Part shown: in pieces, positions 52,501-60,958 of the stretch
Layout of the letters: every line of letters begins with the position of its first letter
How positions within the stretch are numbered: position 1 is the first letter of the stretch
NCBI GenBank assembly: GCA_021847245.1
Contig: JAJZUC010000002.1
Span: 62,001 to 126,000 of the forward strand
Direction: 5' to 3'
DNA: 64,000 nucleotides
Source: Deltaproteobacteria bacterium
GTDB taxonomy: Bacteria; Desulfobacterota; Desulfuromonadia; Geobacterales; Geobacteraceae
The notes under the pieces: model-generated
The model's input: the letters and a program-made list of their open reading frames with translations, nothing else
Told to the model about the DNA's origin: nothing
Databases searched by the model: none
Made by a program: the position numbers and the translations under genes

Positions 52501-53877
52501 GTGAAAATAATTGCCGCGGCAATTCTGCCGCTTCTTCTCGCACAGGCTGGCTGCACGCTCTATCACCCAAAACCCCTGCCCACGAAGCCAGCGCTTCTGC
52601 AGCGGATTCCGCAGGTGGTGGACAAAGGAGACCTGCAGCCAGCCACCCATCCGTTCAACCCCGACGACGGTCTCGACATGACCGAAGTGGCGATCCTGGC
52701 GGTTGCCAACAATCCGGACTTGCGGACCGCCCGCGACAAGCAGGGGATCGCGGCTTCACAGCTCATGGCCGCCGGAATTCTGCCCAACCCGCGACTGACC
52801 GCCGGCCTCGACCATCCGTTCAATGCCGGTCCGGGGTACGTGAACGCCTTCAACCTTGGATTGAGCTACGACGTCGGAACCCTCGTTACCCGGAGCGCCG
52901 CCGTTGCCGCTGCCCGTTCCGCCAGCCGCAAGGTCGACTGGAGCCTCCTCTGGCAGGAATGGCAGGTAGTGCAGAAGACCCGGCTGCTCTTCGTCAGGAG
53001 CATCGAGGAGGAGAAGATGCGGCTTGAGCTGCAACGTTACCGCGACCTCCTTGCCGACCGGTATCACCGGGCCGACCGGGCCATGCAGCAGGGGAACCTG
53101 ACCATCGACGCGGTCAGCGCCAACCTGGCGGAGCTCCAGAAGGTGCGGGGCCGGCTGGCGGAACTGGAACGCCGGCACAGTCAGACCGGCCACGAGCTTA
53201 ACGCCCTGCTGGGGCTGGCGCAGGACGTCCCCCTTTCCCTGACTGGCGGCGCGGAGCTGCCGCTCCCCGACGAGCGTGGAGCACGCGAACTCCTCGACCA
53301 GCTTCCCCACCGCCGGCCGGATCTGCTGGCCCTGCAGGCCGGCTATGCGAGCCAGGAAGAGCAGCTCCGCCGGGCGATCCTGGCCCAGTTTCCCGCGCTG
53401 AACATCGGCCTGACCAGGGCACGCGACACGAGCGACATCAATACCTATGGGTTCGGAGTGACCCTCACCCTGCCGGTTTTCGACCGCAACCAGGGGGCCA
53501 TCGCCGTGGCCAGGGCAACGCGACGGCAACTGTACGACGAATACCAGGCCCGCCTCGATAGCGCCTATAGCGAGGCCGGGAACCTCCTGGAGCAGATCGC
53601 CCTGGTGCGGCGCCAGTACCGGGAAGTTGAGGCCGCCCTTCCCCGGTTGGAAAAGGTGCTCGGGACAGCCGAGGCGGCACTGGCCGCCGGCACCATGGAA
53701 TTTGCCACCTTCACCACCCTCCGCGCTTCCCTGTTCGAGAAGCGGCTTGAGGCTCTCACTTTGGAGCAATCGCTGCTGGAACAGCAGGCCATCCTGCAGA
53801 CGGTGCTCGGCACCGATTTCCGGGGACTTACCGACACCCCGCAGATTCAGCTGGCACCGAAAAGGGAAAAACGATGA
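52501..53877 (+). CDS. TolC-family outer-membrane lipoprotein of RND pump B
   Basis: GTG at 52501 follows GGGGGGAGTTATCAG; an ATG at 52456 is weaker. The signal VKIIAAAILPLLLAQAGC has a lipobox. The 458-residue protein has the OEP repeats VAILAVANNPDLRTARDKQG and LPHRRPDLLALQAGYASQEE, long helices between, and VFDRNQGAIAVARATRR. It starts 116 bp after the pump A permease stop and overlaps the next gene by 4 bp, so pumps A and B may be one transcript. Confidence 0.9.
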   Translation: MKIIAAAILPLLLAQAGCTLYHPKPLPTKPALLQRIPQVVDKGDLQPATHPFNPDDGLDMTEVAILAVANNPDLRTARDKQGIAASQLMAAGILPNPRLTAGLDHPFNAGPGYVNAFNLGLSYDVGTLVTRSAAVAAARSASRKVDWSLLWQEWQVVQKTRLLFVRSIEEEKMRLELQRYRDLLADRYHRADRAMQQGNLTIDAVSANLAELQKVRGRLAELERRHSQTGHELNALLGLAQDVPLSLTGGAELPLPDERGARELLDQLPHRRPDLLALQAGYASQEEQLRRAILAQFPALNIGLTRARDTSDINTYGFGVTLTLPVFDRNQGAIAVARATRRQLYDEYQARLDSAYSEAGNLLEQIALVRRQYREVEAALPRLEKVLGTAEAALAAGTMEFATFTTLRASLFEKRLEALTLEQSLLEQQAILQTVLGTDFRGLTDTPQIQLAPKREKR

Positions 53878-54911
53878 AACGAGCCATTGCCGTTGCCGCA
53901 ATCCTGCTGACCATGGCGATATTTTCCCGCCCGGCGTTCCCCGCCGACGGTCCCATCGCAGCAGTCCGGACCGAGCCGCTCGGAAAGCGCGAGCTGGCGT
54001 CGACCATTACCGGTTATGGCACGGTAGGCACTGATCCCCGAAATACGACCACCATCAATTTTCCCTATGCGGTGCAGATTACGCGACTGCCGGTCATCCT
54101 GGGGGAAGTGGTGAGAAAGGGCGCTCCGCTGGTGGAGGTTTCCGTGAGCCCCTCGGATGCCATGGGCTTTGCCTTGGCCCGGTCCAACCTGGAGTTCGCC
54201 CGTGCCGAGCTGGCCCGGGTGCAGAGCATGGCGGACCAGCAGTTGGCAACCCGCTCCCGGCTCGACCAGGCAAAAAAGAATGTGATCGATGCGGAAAGGG
54301 CGCTTGCCGTCCAGCGAAAACTCGGGACCGACAAGGGGAGCACCTTGATATCGGCGCCTTTTGCCGGCGTGATCAGCATGGTGAACGCGGCGCCGGGCGA
54401 CCGGGTCCCGGCGGGGACCACGGTTGTCCAGCTCGCCCGCCAGGACCGGCTGCGGGTGGTGGTCGGCATCGAGCCGGAGGAGATGGGGCGGATCAGGCCG
54501 GGGATGCCGGTGCGGGTCTCCTCAGTGTTTGACGAGAGAGTTATCATTGCGGGCCGTGTGGAAAAGGTATTCGGCATGATCAATCCGCAGACGAGGCTTG
54601 TTGATGTGAGCGTTGCCCTCAGTCCGGGGCAAAGCTCCGCCCTGGTGGCGGGAACGCGTGTGAAGGGGGTCATCACCCTCAATCGCCGGAAAGAGTATGC
54701 GGTCCCAAGGAGTGCGCTTCTCAAAGACGCCGGCGGTGCCTACCTTTTCGTGGTGCGAAATGGCCGGGCACACCGCGTCGCCGTAACCCCGGGCGTCGAA
54801 AGCGGCGGCATGGTGGCGGTAAACGGCAGGATAGCCCCAGGGGAGCGAGTGGTGGTTCTGGGCAATTATGAACTGCGCAACGGGATGGAAGTCAGGGAGG
54901 AGGGGAAATGA
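53874..54911 (+). CDS. RND periplasmic adaptor of pump B
   Basis: ATG at 53874 overlaps the preceding stop (ATGA). The 345-residue adaptor has a signal-like N-terminus (MKRAIAVAAILLTMAIFSRP, cleaved near FPAD) instead of a lipobox or stable anchor, lipoyl half motifs (VILGEVVRKGAPLVEVSV, VNAAPGDRVPAGTTVVQLA) around a short hairpin, and a beta-barrel region (LRVVVGIEPEEMGRIRPGMP). It has no metal-binding domain. It overlaps the permease ATG (54908) by 4 bp. Confidence 0.87.
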   Translation: MKRAIAVAAILLTMAIFSRPAFPADGPIAAVRTEPLGKRELASTITGYGTVGTDPRNTTTINFPYAVQITRLPVILGEVVRKGAPLVEVSVSPSDAMGFALARSNLEFARAELARVQSMADQQLATRSRLDQAKKNVIDAERALAVQRKLGTDKGSTLISAPFAGVISMVNAAPGDRVPAGTTVVQLARQDRLRVVVGIEPEEMGRIRPGMPVRVSSVFDERVIIAGRVEKVFGMINPQTRLVDVSVALSPGQSSALVAGTRVKGVITLNRRKEYAVPRSALLKDAGGAYLFVVRNGRAHRVAVTPGVESGGMVAVNGRIAPGERVVVLGNYELRNGMEVREEGK

Positions 54912-57900
54912 GCCTCTTCACCAGCTGGGTCCAGACCCATCGGCGCTCCATCCTCTTTCTGGTCCTGATGATGGCGGTGGCCGGCGCGGCCATCTCATTT
55001 CGCCTCCCGGTGGCACTCTTCCCCAAGGTAGACTTTCCCCGGGTCGTCATCTCCCTCGATGCGGGAGACCGGGCCGCCGAGCTGATGGAGCTCCAGGTGA
55101 CCCGTCCCGTGGAGCAGGCGGTACGGGCGGTGCCGGGGGTTGAATCGGTCCGCTCCACCAGCAGCCGGGGGAGCGCCGAGATTTCGGTGAACTTCGGCTG
55201 GGGAACCGACATGATTTCCTCTATGCTTCAGGTGGAATCGGCGGTCAGCCGGGTTCTCCCCGGTCTCCCCGGCGGGACGACCTTCGAGGTTAAGCGCATG
55301 GACCCGACGGTATTCCCGGTTCTCGGCTACAGCCTTACCTCTGCCACCACCTCGCAGGTGGAACTCCACAATATCGCCCGCTACCAGTTGGTTCCCCTTC
55401 TTTCCAGCGTCAACGGGGCTTCGCGGGTCCAGGTGATCGGGGGAAGCCGGGAAGAGTACCGGGTAACGGTGGACCCCGCCCGTCTCCAGGCCTATGATCT
55501 CACCCTCGACGACGTGGCCCGGACCCTTTCGGCAGCCAACGTCATTACCGCCGTCGGTCGCCTGGAGGACCACTACAAGCTCTACCTGGCCATGGCCGAC
55601 ACCCGACTCGCCACCCAGGACGAGATCCGCCAGACCATCGTGAAAAGCGGCCCCAACGGTGTCGTCCACCTGGAAGAGATTGCCGACGTGGGACGGGATA
55701 CCGTCCCCCAATGGCAGCGGGTGACCGCCGACGGCCGGGACGCGGTGCTGATCAACGTCTACCAGCAGCCGGGAGGAAACACCGTCCGGATCGCCCGGGA
55801 GATCAAGGCCAAGCTCGCCTCCTTCCGCTCCCAGCTCCCCCCGGGGGTGACGATCCGCACCTGGTACGACCAGAGTGAACTGATCGTCAATTCGGCGGCC
55901 AGCGTCCGCGACGCCATCATCATCGGGGTGATCCTCGGGGCGGCGGTGCTCCTGCTGTTCTTGCGCAGTATGAAGATCACCCTCATCGCCATCGTCGTCG
56001 TCCCGACGGTGCTGGCGGCCACCATCGTCCTGCTCCATCTCCTCGGCATGAGCTTCAACATCATGACCCTCGGCGGCATGGCGGCGGCGGTGGGGCTGAT
56101 CATCGACGACGTCATCGTCATGGTGGAGCATATCATCCGCCGTCTGCGCGGCAGCCGGGGCGATCACGAAGGACGGGTCATGGCCGCGGCCCGCGAATTC
56201 GCCCAGCCGCTGGCGGGTTCCTCTTCCGCGACCATCGTCATCTTCCTCCCCCTCGCCTTTCTCAGCGGCGTAACCGGAGCTTTTTTCAAGGCCCTTTCGG
56301 TGACCATGGCGGCGGCACTGATCATCTCCTTCCTGATTACCTGGCTCGCCATTCCGATCCTGGCCGACCATCTGCTGGGGGAGAAGGAGGCCCGTCGTGA
56401 GGAGGGGGGGGCGATCACGAAGCGGGTCCACCGTCTCTACGAACGGCTCATGCTCTCCCTTCTCCGTCGACCGTGGCTGGTCCTTGCCGGCATAGTCCCG
56501 CTCCTGATCCTCGGCTATGTCGGGTACCGCCAGGTGGGATCGGGCTTCATGCCGGTCATGGACGAAGGGGGGTTCATCCTCGACTACCGGACCCCGCCGG
56601 GCACCGCCCTTTCGGAAACCGACCGGCTGCTCCGGCAGGTGGAGGCGATCATCAAGGCGACGCCCGATGTGGCAACGTATTCGCGCCGTACCGGCACCCA
56701 GCTGGGGGGCGGACTGACCGAGGCCAACACCGGCGACTTCTTCATCCGCCTGAAACCACAACCGCGGCGCCCCATCGACGAGGTGATGGACGAGATTCGG
56801 GGCAAGGTCGAACAGCAGGTGCCGGGGCTCAGGATCGAACTGGCCCAGCTGATGGAAGACCTGATCGGGGATCTGACCGCCGTGCCGCAGCCGATCGAGA
56901 TAAAGCTCTATGCCGACGACCAGCGGCAGCTCTTTTCCGTCAGCCGTCGGGTGGCGGACGTCATCGGCAAAATAACCGGCGTGGTGGATGTTCGCGACGG
57001 CATCGTACTGGCGGGGGACGCCCTCGACATTCACGTGGATCGGACCAAGGCGGCCCTGGAGGGGGTCGATCCCGAAGTGGTGACCCGGATGGTACGGGAC
57101 TATCTTTCCGGAGTGGTCACCACTGAGGTGCAGGAAGGGATCAAGATGGTCGGGGTGCGGGTCTGGATCCCGCCGGAGAAGCGCGCCACCGAGCCGGACG
57201 TCGGTTCATTCCTGCTTCGTGCCCCGGACGGTCACCTCTTTCCGTTGCGGCGGGTCGCCACGGTAACCTCCGTCACCGGCCAGCCGGAGATCACCAGCGA
57301 GAACCTGAAGCCGATGGTCGCCGTGACCGGGCGGATCAGCGGCCGGGACATGGGCTCGGCCGTGCGGGAGGTCCGCCGCGCCCTCGGACAAGCCGGGCTT
57401 ATCCCCCGGGGAGTCTATTTTGAACTGGGGGGGATGTACCGGCAGCAGCAGATCGCATTCCGGGGGCTCATCGGCGTCTTTGTCGCCGCCCTGGCCCTGG
57501 TCTTCCTGCTGCTGCTATTCCTCTATGAGCGGTTCCGGATCGTGCTGGCCATTGCCGTCATTCCCCTCTTGTCGCTGTCGGCGGTCTTTGTCGGGCTCTG
57601 GGTGACCGGCACCGAACTCAACATCTCGGCCATGATGGGGATGACGATGATCGTCGGGATCGTCACCGAGGTCGCCATCTTCTACTTCTCCGAGTACCGG
57701 GAACTCGCGGCAACCGCGGAGCCGCTCGCGGCATTGGTGGAGGCGGGGAAGAACCGGATGCGGCCGATCGTCATGACCACTGTCGTGGCGGTCCTCACGC
57801 TTCTGCCCCTGGCGCTTGCCATCGGCCAGGGCTCGGCCATGCAGCAGCCGCTGGCGATCGCCATCATCTCCGGGCTGTTGATCCAGGTGCCGCTCGTCCT

Positions 57901-57943
57901 GATCGTCCTGCCGGGGATCTTCAGGTTGTTGTTCGGCCGCTGA
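54908..57943 (+). CDS. RND efflux permease of pump B
   Basis: The 1011-residue permease has RND architecture with TM4 GGMAAAVGLIIDDVIVMVEH and a porter domain starting FRLPVALFPKVDFPRVVISL, closer to the general AcrB/MdtB-type or uncharacterised HAE/HME group than to CusA. The methionine triad is absent. It is shorter than pump A's permease and only distantly related. It is the sixth gene of the pump A-B array and the last before a convergent ATPase gene. Substrate unknown. Confidence 0.88.
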   Translation: MSLFTSWVQTHRRSILFLVLMMAVAGAAISFRLPVALFPKVDFPRVVISLDAGDRAAELMELQVTRPVEQAVRAVPGVESVRSTSSRGSAEISVNFGWGTDMISSMLQVESAVSRVLPGLPGGTTFEVKRMDPTVFPVLGYSLTSATTSQVELHNIARYQLVPLLSSVNGASRVQVIGGSREEYRVTVDPARLQAYDLTLDDVARTLSAANVITAVGRLEDHYKLYLAMADTRLATQDEIRQTIVKSGPNGVVHLEEIADVGRDTVPQWQRVTADGRDAVLINVYQQPGGNTVRIAREIKAKLASFRSQLPPGVTIRTWYDQSELIVNSAASVRDAIIIGVILGAAVLLLFLRSMKITLIAIVVVPTVLAATIVLLHLLGMSFNIMTLGGMAAAVGLIIDDVIVMVEHIIRRLRGSRGDHEGRVMAAAREFAQPLAGSSSATIVIFLPLAFLSGVTGAFFKALSVTMAAALIISFLITWLAIPILADHLLGEKEARREEGGAITKRVHRLYERLMLSLLRRPWLVLAGIVPLLILGYVGYRQVGSGFMPVMDEGGFILDYRTPPGTALSETDRLLRQVEAIIKATPDVATYSRRTGTQLGGGLTEANTGDFFIRLKPQPRRPIDEVMDEIRGKVEQQVPGLRIELAQLMEDLIGDLTAVPQPIEIKLYADDQRQLFSVSRRVADVIGKITGVVDVRDGIVLAGDALDIHVDRTKAALEGVDPEVVTRMVRDYLSGVVTTEVQEGIKMVGVRVWIPPEKRATEPDVGSFLLRAPDGHLFPLRRVATVTSVTGQPEITSENLKPMVAVTGRISGRDMGSAVREVRRALGQAGLIPRGVYFELGGMYRQQQIAFRGLIGVFVAALALVFLLLLFLYERFRIVLAIAVIPLLSLSAVFVGLWVTGTELNISAMMGMTMIVGIVTEVAIFYFSEYRELAATAEPLAALVEAGKNRMRPIVMTTVVAVLTLLPLALAIGQGSAMQQPLAIAIISGLLIQVPLVLIVLPGIFRLLFGR

Positions 57944-58084
57944 TCGGCGTCTGTTGATGTAGTGGACGTTCCTATCATTCCTCTTTCGGACTGAACGGGG
58001 GAAGACCGTTTATGTGGGAGCCCGTCCGCCGGCACCTTGTCCCCCTCGGCCGTTGATAGGTGGGCAGCCCGGCGTGTCGGTGCA

Positions 58085-59320
58085 TTAGTAAAGAAACCCG
58101 AAAAGCCAAAGCGGAATGCGGTTGCCGCTGCCTACCTCGATATCGTCCACTGCGAGCCACGAGCGTTCGACTCCTTTGATCTGACTTCCTTTCTTGTTCT
58201 TGCCACCCACTTCGAAGATCAGATTACCATTTACCAGAAAATCCCCTCTTTCAGCTGCTGATACCTCATGATGGGTACGGAGCATGTTCAGGAAGAACGT
58301 TTCCCTGATCGCGCCACTCTCCGGCTTTTCCGCGGTTGCCAGTGCATGGTAGAGACTCGGATTGTTCAGGTAGATTTTCGCAGGCTTTTCCATGGCTCTC
58401 AGGCCCTTGCCGCTTCTGCCAAGGGTCAGGATGATTCCGGCATCATCCAGATATTTCAGATAGGTCTTGAGCGTTCTTTCGTCGCCGATGTCCAGCAGGT
58501 TCTTCAAATTCTTCATGTCTGGTGTATAGGGTACCAATGACGAAATCACCGCAAGGAGCTTTTCAATTTTCTGGATACTGGAACCATTCAGTGACTGATG
58601 GATTGCCATCAGATCACTTTCCAGGGTTGTGTGGACGTTCTGGTCCAGGGTCATGTAGAACTGGGCTCTATCATTGTATTCCAGGAAATAGGGGTAATAT
58701 CCGACGGCAAGATAGTCCCTGAAAAGTGCCAGCACTTTCTTGCCGTTCGCCTCCAGTTCCTGGATAATGGCATCGGCAGCCTGCTGGTGTCCGGTGATGA
58801 TGGAATCAAGGTCAACTTGGTGTAGATCAATGCCACACAGCATGCCTATGTATTCTCTGAATGACATCCCGTACATCCGGTACACAAGGGCTCGACGGCT
58901 AAGATCGTGACTCCCCTTGGTTATTTCGAGAGCGGAGCTGCCGGAAGCGACGATCTTCAAGGAAGGGAAGGTGTCGCTGATGCTTTTCAACTCCATCGAC
59001 CAGTCACGGTACTTGTGGATTTCGTCGAAAAGGATCAGTTCCCCCCCCATCTTGTGAAAATCATCGGCTATCTCATATAGGGATGAACGGGAAACCTGAA
59101 AATGGTCTGCCTGAAGATAGAGAGCCTTGCGCGTGAATCGGTCATTACTGTACTGTTCCAGAAGATGCTGGATCATGGCGGTCGTCTTGCCTATGCCCCG
59201 CTGCCCAACTATGATGGAAAAGCGGTTGGTAAGCGGGGTGTCGCGCAGGAAGTAGCGCTTGAAGGACCGGTTCCTGATGCGCAGGAATGTTTGGCTGAGG
59301 ATAAAGAGTTCGTCCAGCAT
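58085..59320 (-). CDS. AAA ATPase with DUF4143 (AAA_14 family)
   Basis: ATG at 59320 follows AAGGGGAGACACTA; the frame remains open upstream through the MITE but has no start signal there. The 411-residue protein has Walker A GQRGIGKTTA (about residues 39-48), Walker B LILFDEIHKYRDW, sensor VASGSSAL, the FREYI segment, and a C-terminal DUF4143 domain with ETFFLNMLRTHHEV and FEVGGKNKKGSQ, a nuclease-like DxEVGGK motif. Such proteins are widespread, often on mobile DNA, and their role is uncertain. It is 123 bp from the MITE copy at 59443. Confidence 0.85.
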   Translation of the reverse strand: MLDELFILSQTFLRIRNRSFKRYFLRDTPLTNRFSIIVGQRGIGKTTAMIQHLLEQYSNDRFTRKALYLQADHFQVSRSSLYEIADDFHKMGGELILFDEIHKYRDWSMELKSISDTFPSLKIVASGSSALEITKGSHDLSRRALVYRMYGMSFREYIGMLCGIDLHQVDLDSIITGHQQAADAIIQELEANGKKVLALFRDYLAVGYYPYFLEYNDRAQFYMTLDQNVHTTLESDLMAIHQSLNGSSIQKIEKLLAVISSLVPYTPDMKNLKNLLDIGDERTLKTYLKYLDDAGIILTLGRSGKGLRAMEKPAKIYLNNPSLYHALATAEKPESGAIRETFFLNMLRTHHEVSAAERGDFLVNGNLIFEVGGKNKKGSQIKGVERSWLAVDDIEVGSGNRIPLWLFGFLY

Positions 59321-59442
59321 TAGTGTCTCCCCTTCTTTGTTGTGCAATACTATTTTATAGGCATTTGTTGGTAATGCAATACTAACATATTTAATATGAC
59401 AGGCAATAACAAGGGGGACCGATGAAAAAGAGTCGTGGAGGG

Positions 59443-59603
59443 TGTTAATCGGCATGCAAAAGTGACCCACTTTTGGGTGTAATCGGCGTCCAAGGGTGAC
59501 ACCATTCAACAGGATATCTCGCCGATATTGCGATTGTATTTGGATTATTGCCTGGGTCAACCCTGATTGCCGATGGCGGGTCATTTCACGATGCCGATTA
59601 ACA
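59443..59603. mobile_element. MITE-like/IS-derived element, copy 2 (161 bp)
   Basis: TGTTAATCGGCATG begins the element and GATGCCGATTAACA ends it, close to perfect 13-bp inverted repeats. The interior matches the copy at 45892-46046 for most of its length and shares AAGTGACCCACTTTTGGGTG. It has no ORF. It lies upstream of the AAA ATPase start and extends that gene's open frame. No target-site duplication is clear. Confidence 0.75.
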
Positions 59604-59776
59604 GTCGTTCACCATCACCCCGCCACCCGCCTCATTTGCGTGCTTCTGCGAGAGTAAACTCACCGCTCGTCCCTGCAAATTCCCGGAACCGACGTAGAAT
59701 ATAGTGAAAGGCTTTAATGACGGGGCTTCGCCCGGGGATATGCAACACCCGGGCTTTGAGCGATCAGGAGCAACAT

Positions 59777-60580
59777 ATGCAACTGCACCGAATCGTATGG
59801 TTTGTAGACCGTTTTGCGATCCATGTTCTGCTGTTCGTGCTTTTTGTTGTCGTCATGTTCGCGCTCGCCTTTCAGCAGTGGCTGGTAAGCATCATTGCTA
59901 TGGCCGTGTTTCTCTTCGCCCTCTACAAGGGGCTGATCCGTATCAGGATCCTCGCAAATTCGGTGGTGGTGCGCGACGGAAAGGTGGTCTTCTTTGTACC
60001 AGAGGCAACAGTTCGCAACAGGTTCGATTTTGTATCGCGACGACAGAGCATCGTCGAATTGCCGGAATACCAGGTGCTGGATCGGCCGTTCAAGGTCGAG
60101 ATATTTTTCCCGGGCAGGGGGGGGACGGTATGTTCCTGCCGACTGTCGCTCCACTTCGGGTATCTCATGCAGCCGGCAGCATGGCAGCATGCCTATGATA
60201 GTTTCATGGAGCACGGGCAGCGCCTGCCATTGGAAATAAAGAGGGTCCTGCTGGAGGGGTGTGCCCATATTGACCTCCAGCCGGTTGTCATAACCGGTGA
60301 GGATGCCATGCGGGAGTATCTTACGCCGGTCGTTTTGCACCTGAATCGTGTGATGGAAAGCGTTGGTCTGGAAGTGGTGGACGTGCAGTGCTCGATCAGC
60401 GAAGGGCCGACATTTGCCCGCCTTCTGGGTGCCGATCAGCAGGATGCGGAAAAAGGATCGCCGGAGAGAATTTTCAGGTGGCACGTCAGGGAGAAAGAAA
60501 GGTCGTACGGAGGAAGGGGGGTGCTTTTGGGTGTTTCAGGTGAGGTCATAGAGGGGAATTCCGGCGGCAGTATATTTTAG
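59777..60580 (+). CDS. Hypothetical membrane-anchored protein (267 residues)
   Basis: ATG at 59777 (MQLHRIVWF) follows TCAGGAGCAACAT. Two hydrophobic segments (about residues 14-36 and 40-56) precede a soluble domain with VVVRDGKVVFFVPEATVRNR, GYLMQPAAWQHAYDSFMEHG and LEVVDVQCSISEGPTF. The strand-helix pattern is loosely like SPFH/band-7 domains, but I cannot claim the family. It is not obviously coupled to neighbours. Confidence 0.55.
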   Translation: MQLHRIVWFVDRFAIHVLLFVLFVVVMFALAFQQWLVSIIAMAVFLFALYKGLIRIRILANSVVVRDGKVVFFVPEATVRNRFDFVSRRQSIVELPEYQVLDRPFKVEIFFPGRGGTVCSCRLSLHFGYLMQPAAWQHAYDSFMEHGQRLPLEIKRVLLEGCAHIDLQPVVITGEDAMREYLTPVVLHLNRVMESVGLEVVDVQCSISEGPTFARLLGADQQDAEKGSPERIFRWHVREKERSYGGRGVLLGVSGEVIEGNSGGSIF

Positions 60581-60591
60581 GCGGATTCCGG

Positions 60592-60765
60592 GAATTCGGA
60601 ATTCAGGGAAACTCTTTCCGTGAGAAACCGGGCGGCAGCCTTTCCGGCACTGCCAAATCCGTGGATTGCCACCCGTGACCCGTTCAACTCCATCCCCGCG
60701 AAGGGAGCGGCAACCTCGGCACATTCGGCCAGTCCAAAGCCGGGGGCGCCCAGTTTGTCCAAGTC
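60592..60765 (-). pseudogene. Fragment of a Glu/Leu/Phe/Val dehydrogenase
   Basis: The minus-strand frame reads LDKLGAPGFGLAECAEVAAP FAGMELNGSRVAIHGFGSAG KAAARFL. This is the NAD-binding start of the C-terminal domain of glutamate dehydrogenase-like enzymes, with the Rossmann GFGSAG. The catalytic N-terminal domain and the rest of the Rossmann domain are absent and the frame ends within about 60 residues. It lies inside the leader of the GGDEF-EAL gene. Confidence 0.7.
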
Positions 60766-60958
60766 CGATGCGCTCTCCGTAGCTGTCGAATTGCCAAATA
60801 CTTTACAAAAAAACCGATTTTCTCAAGTCTTCATCTTCTCGAACTTTTGGGAAGTTGAAGACACCGCTAAAGAATTCGTGGATCTGCACGATGAGAATAA
60901 GCATAATGAACAATCACATGACTGCTGCCCGCTAAAATCTCCCAGAGGTATCTCAGAG

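Noticed and set aside
54995-57034. 679-residue open frame opposite the pump B permease
   Set aside because: Low-complexity His/Gly/Asp sequence typical of antisense frames in GC-rich DNA.
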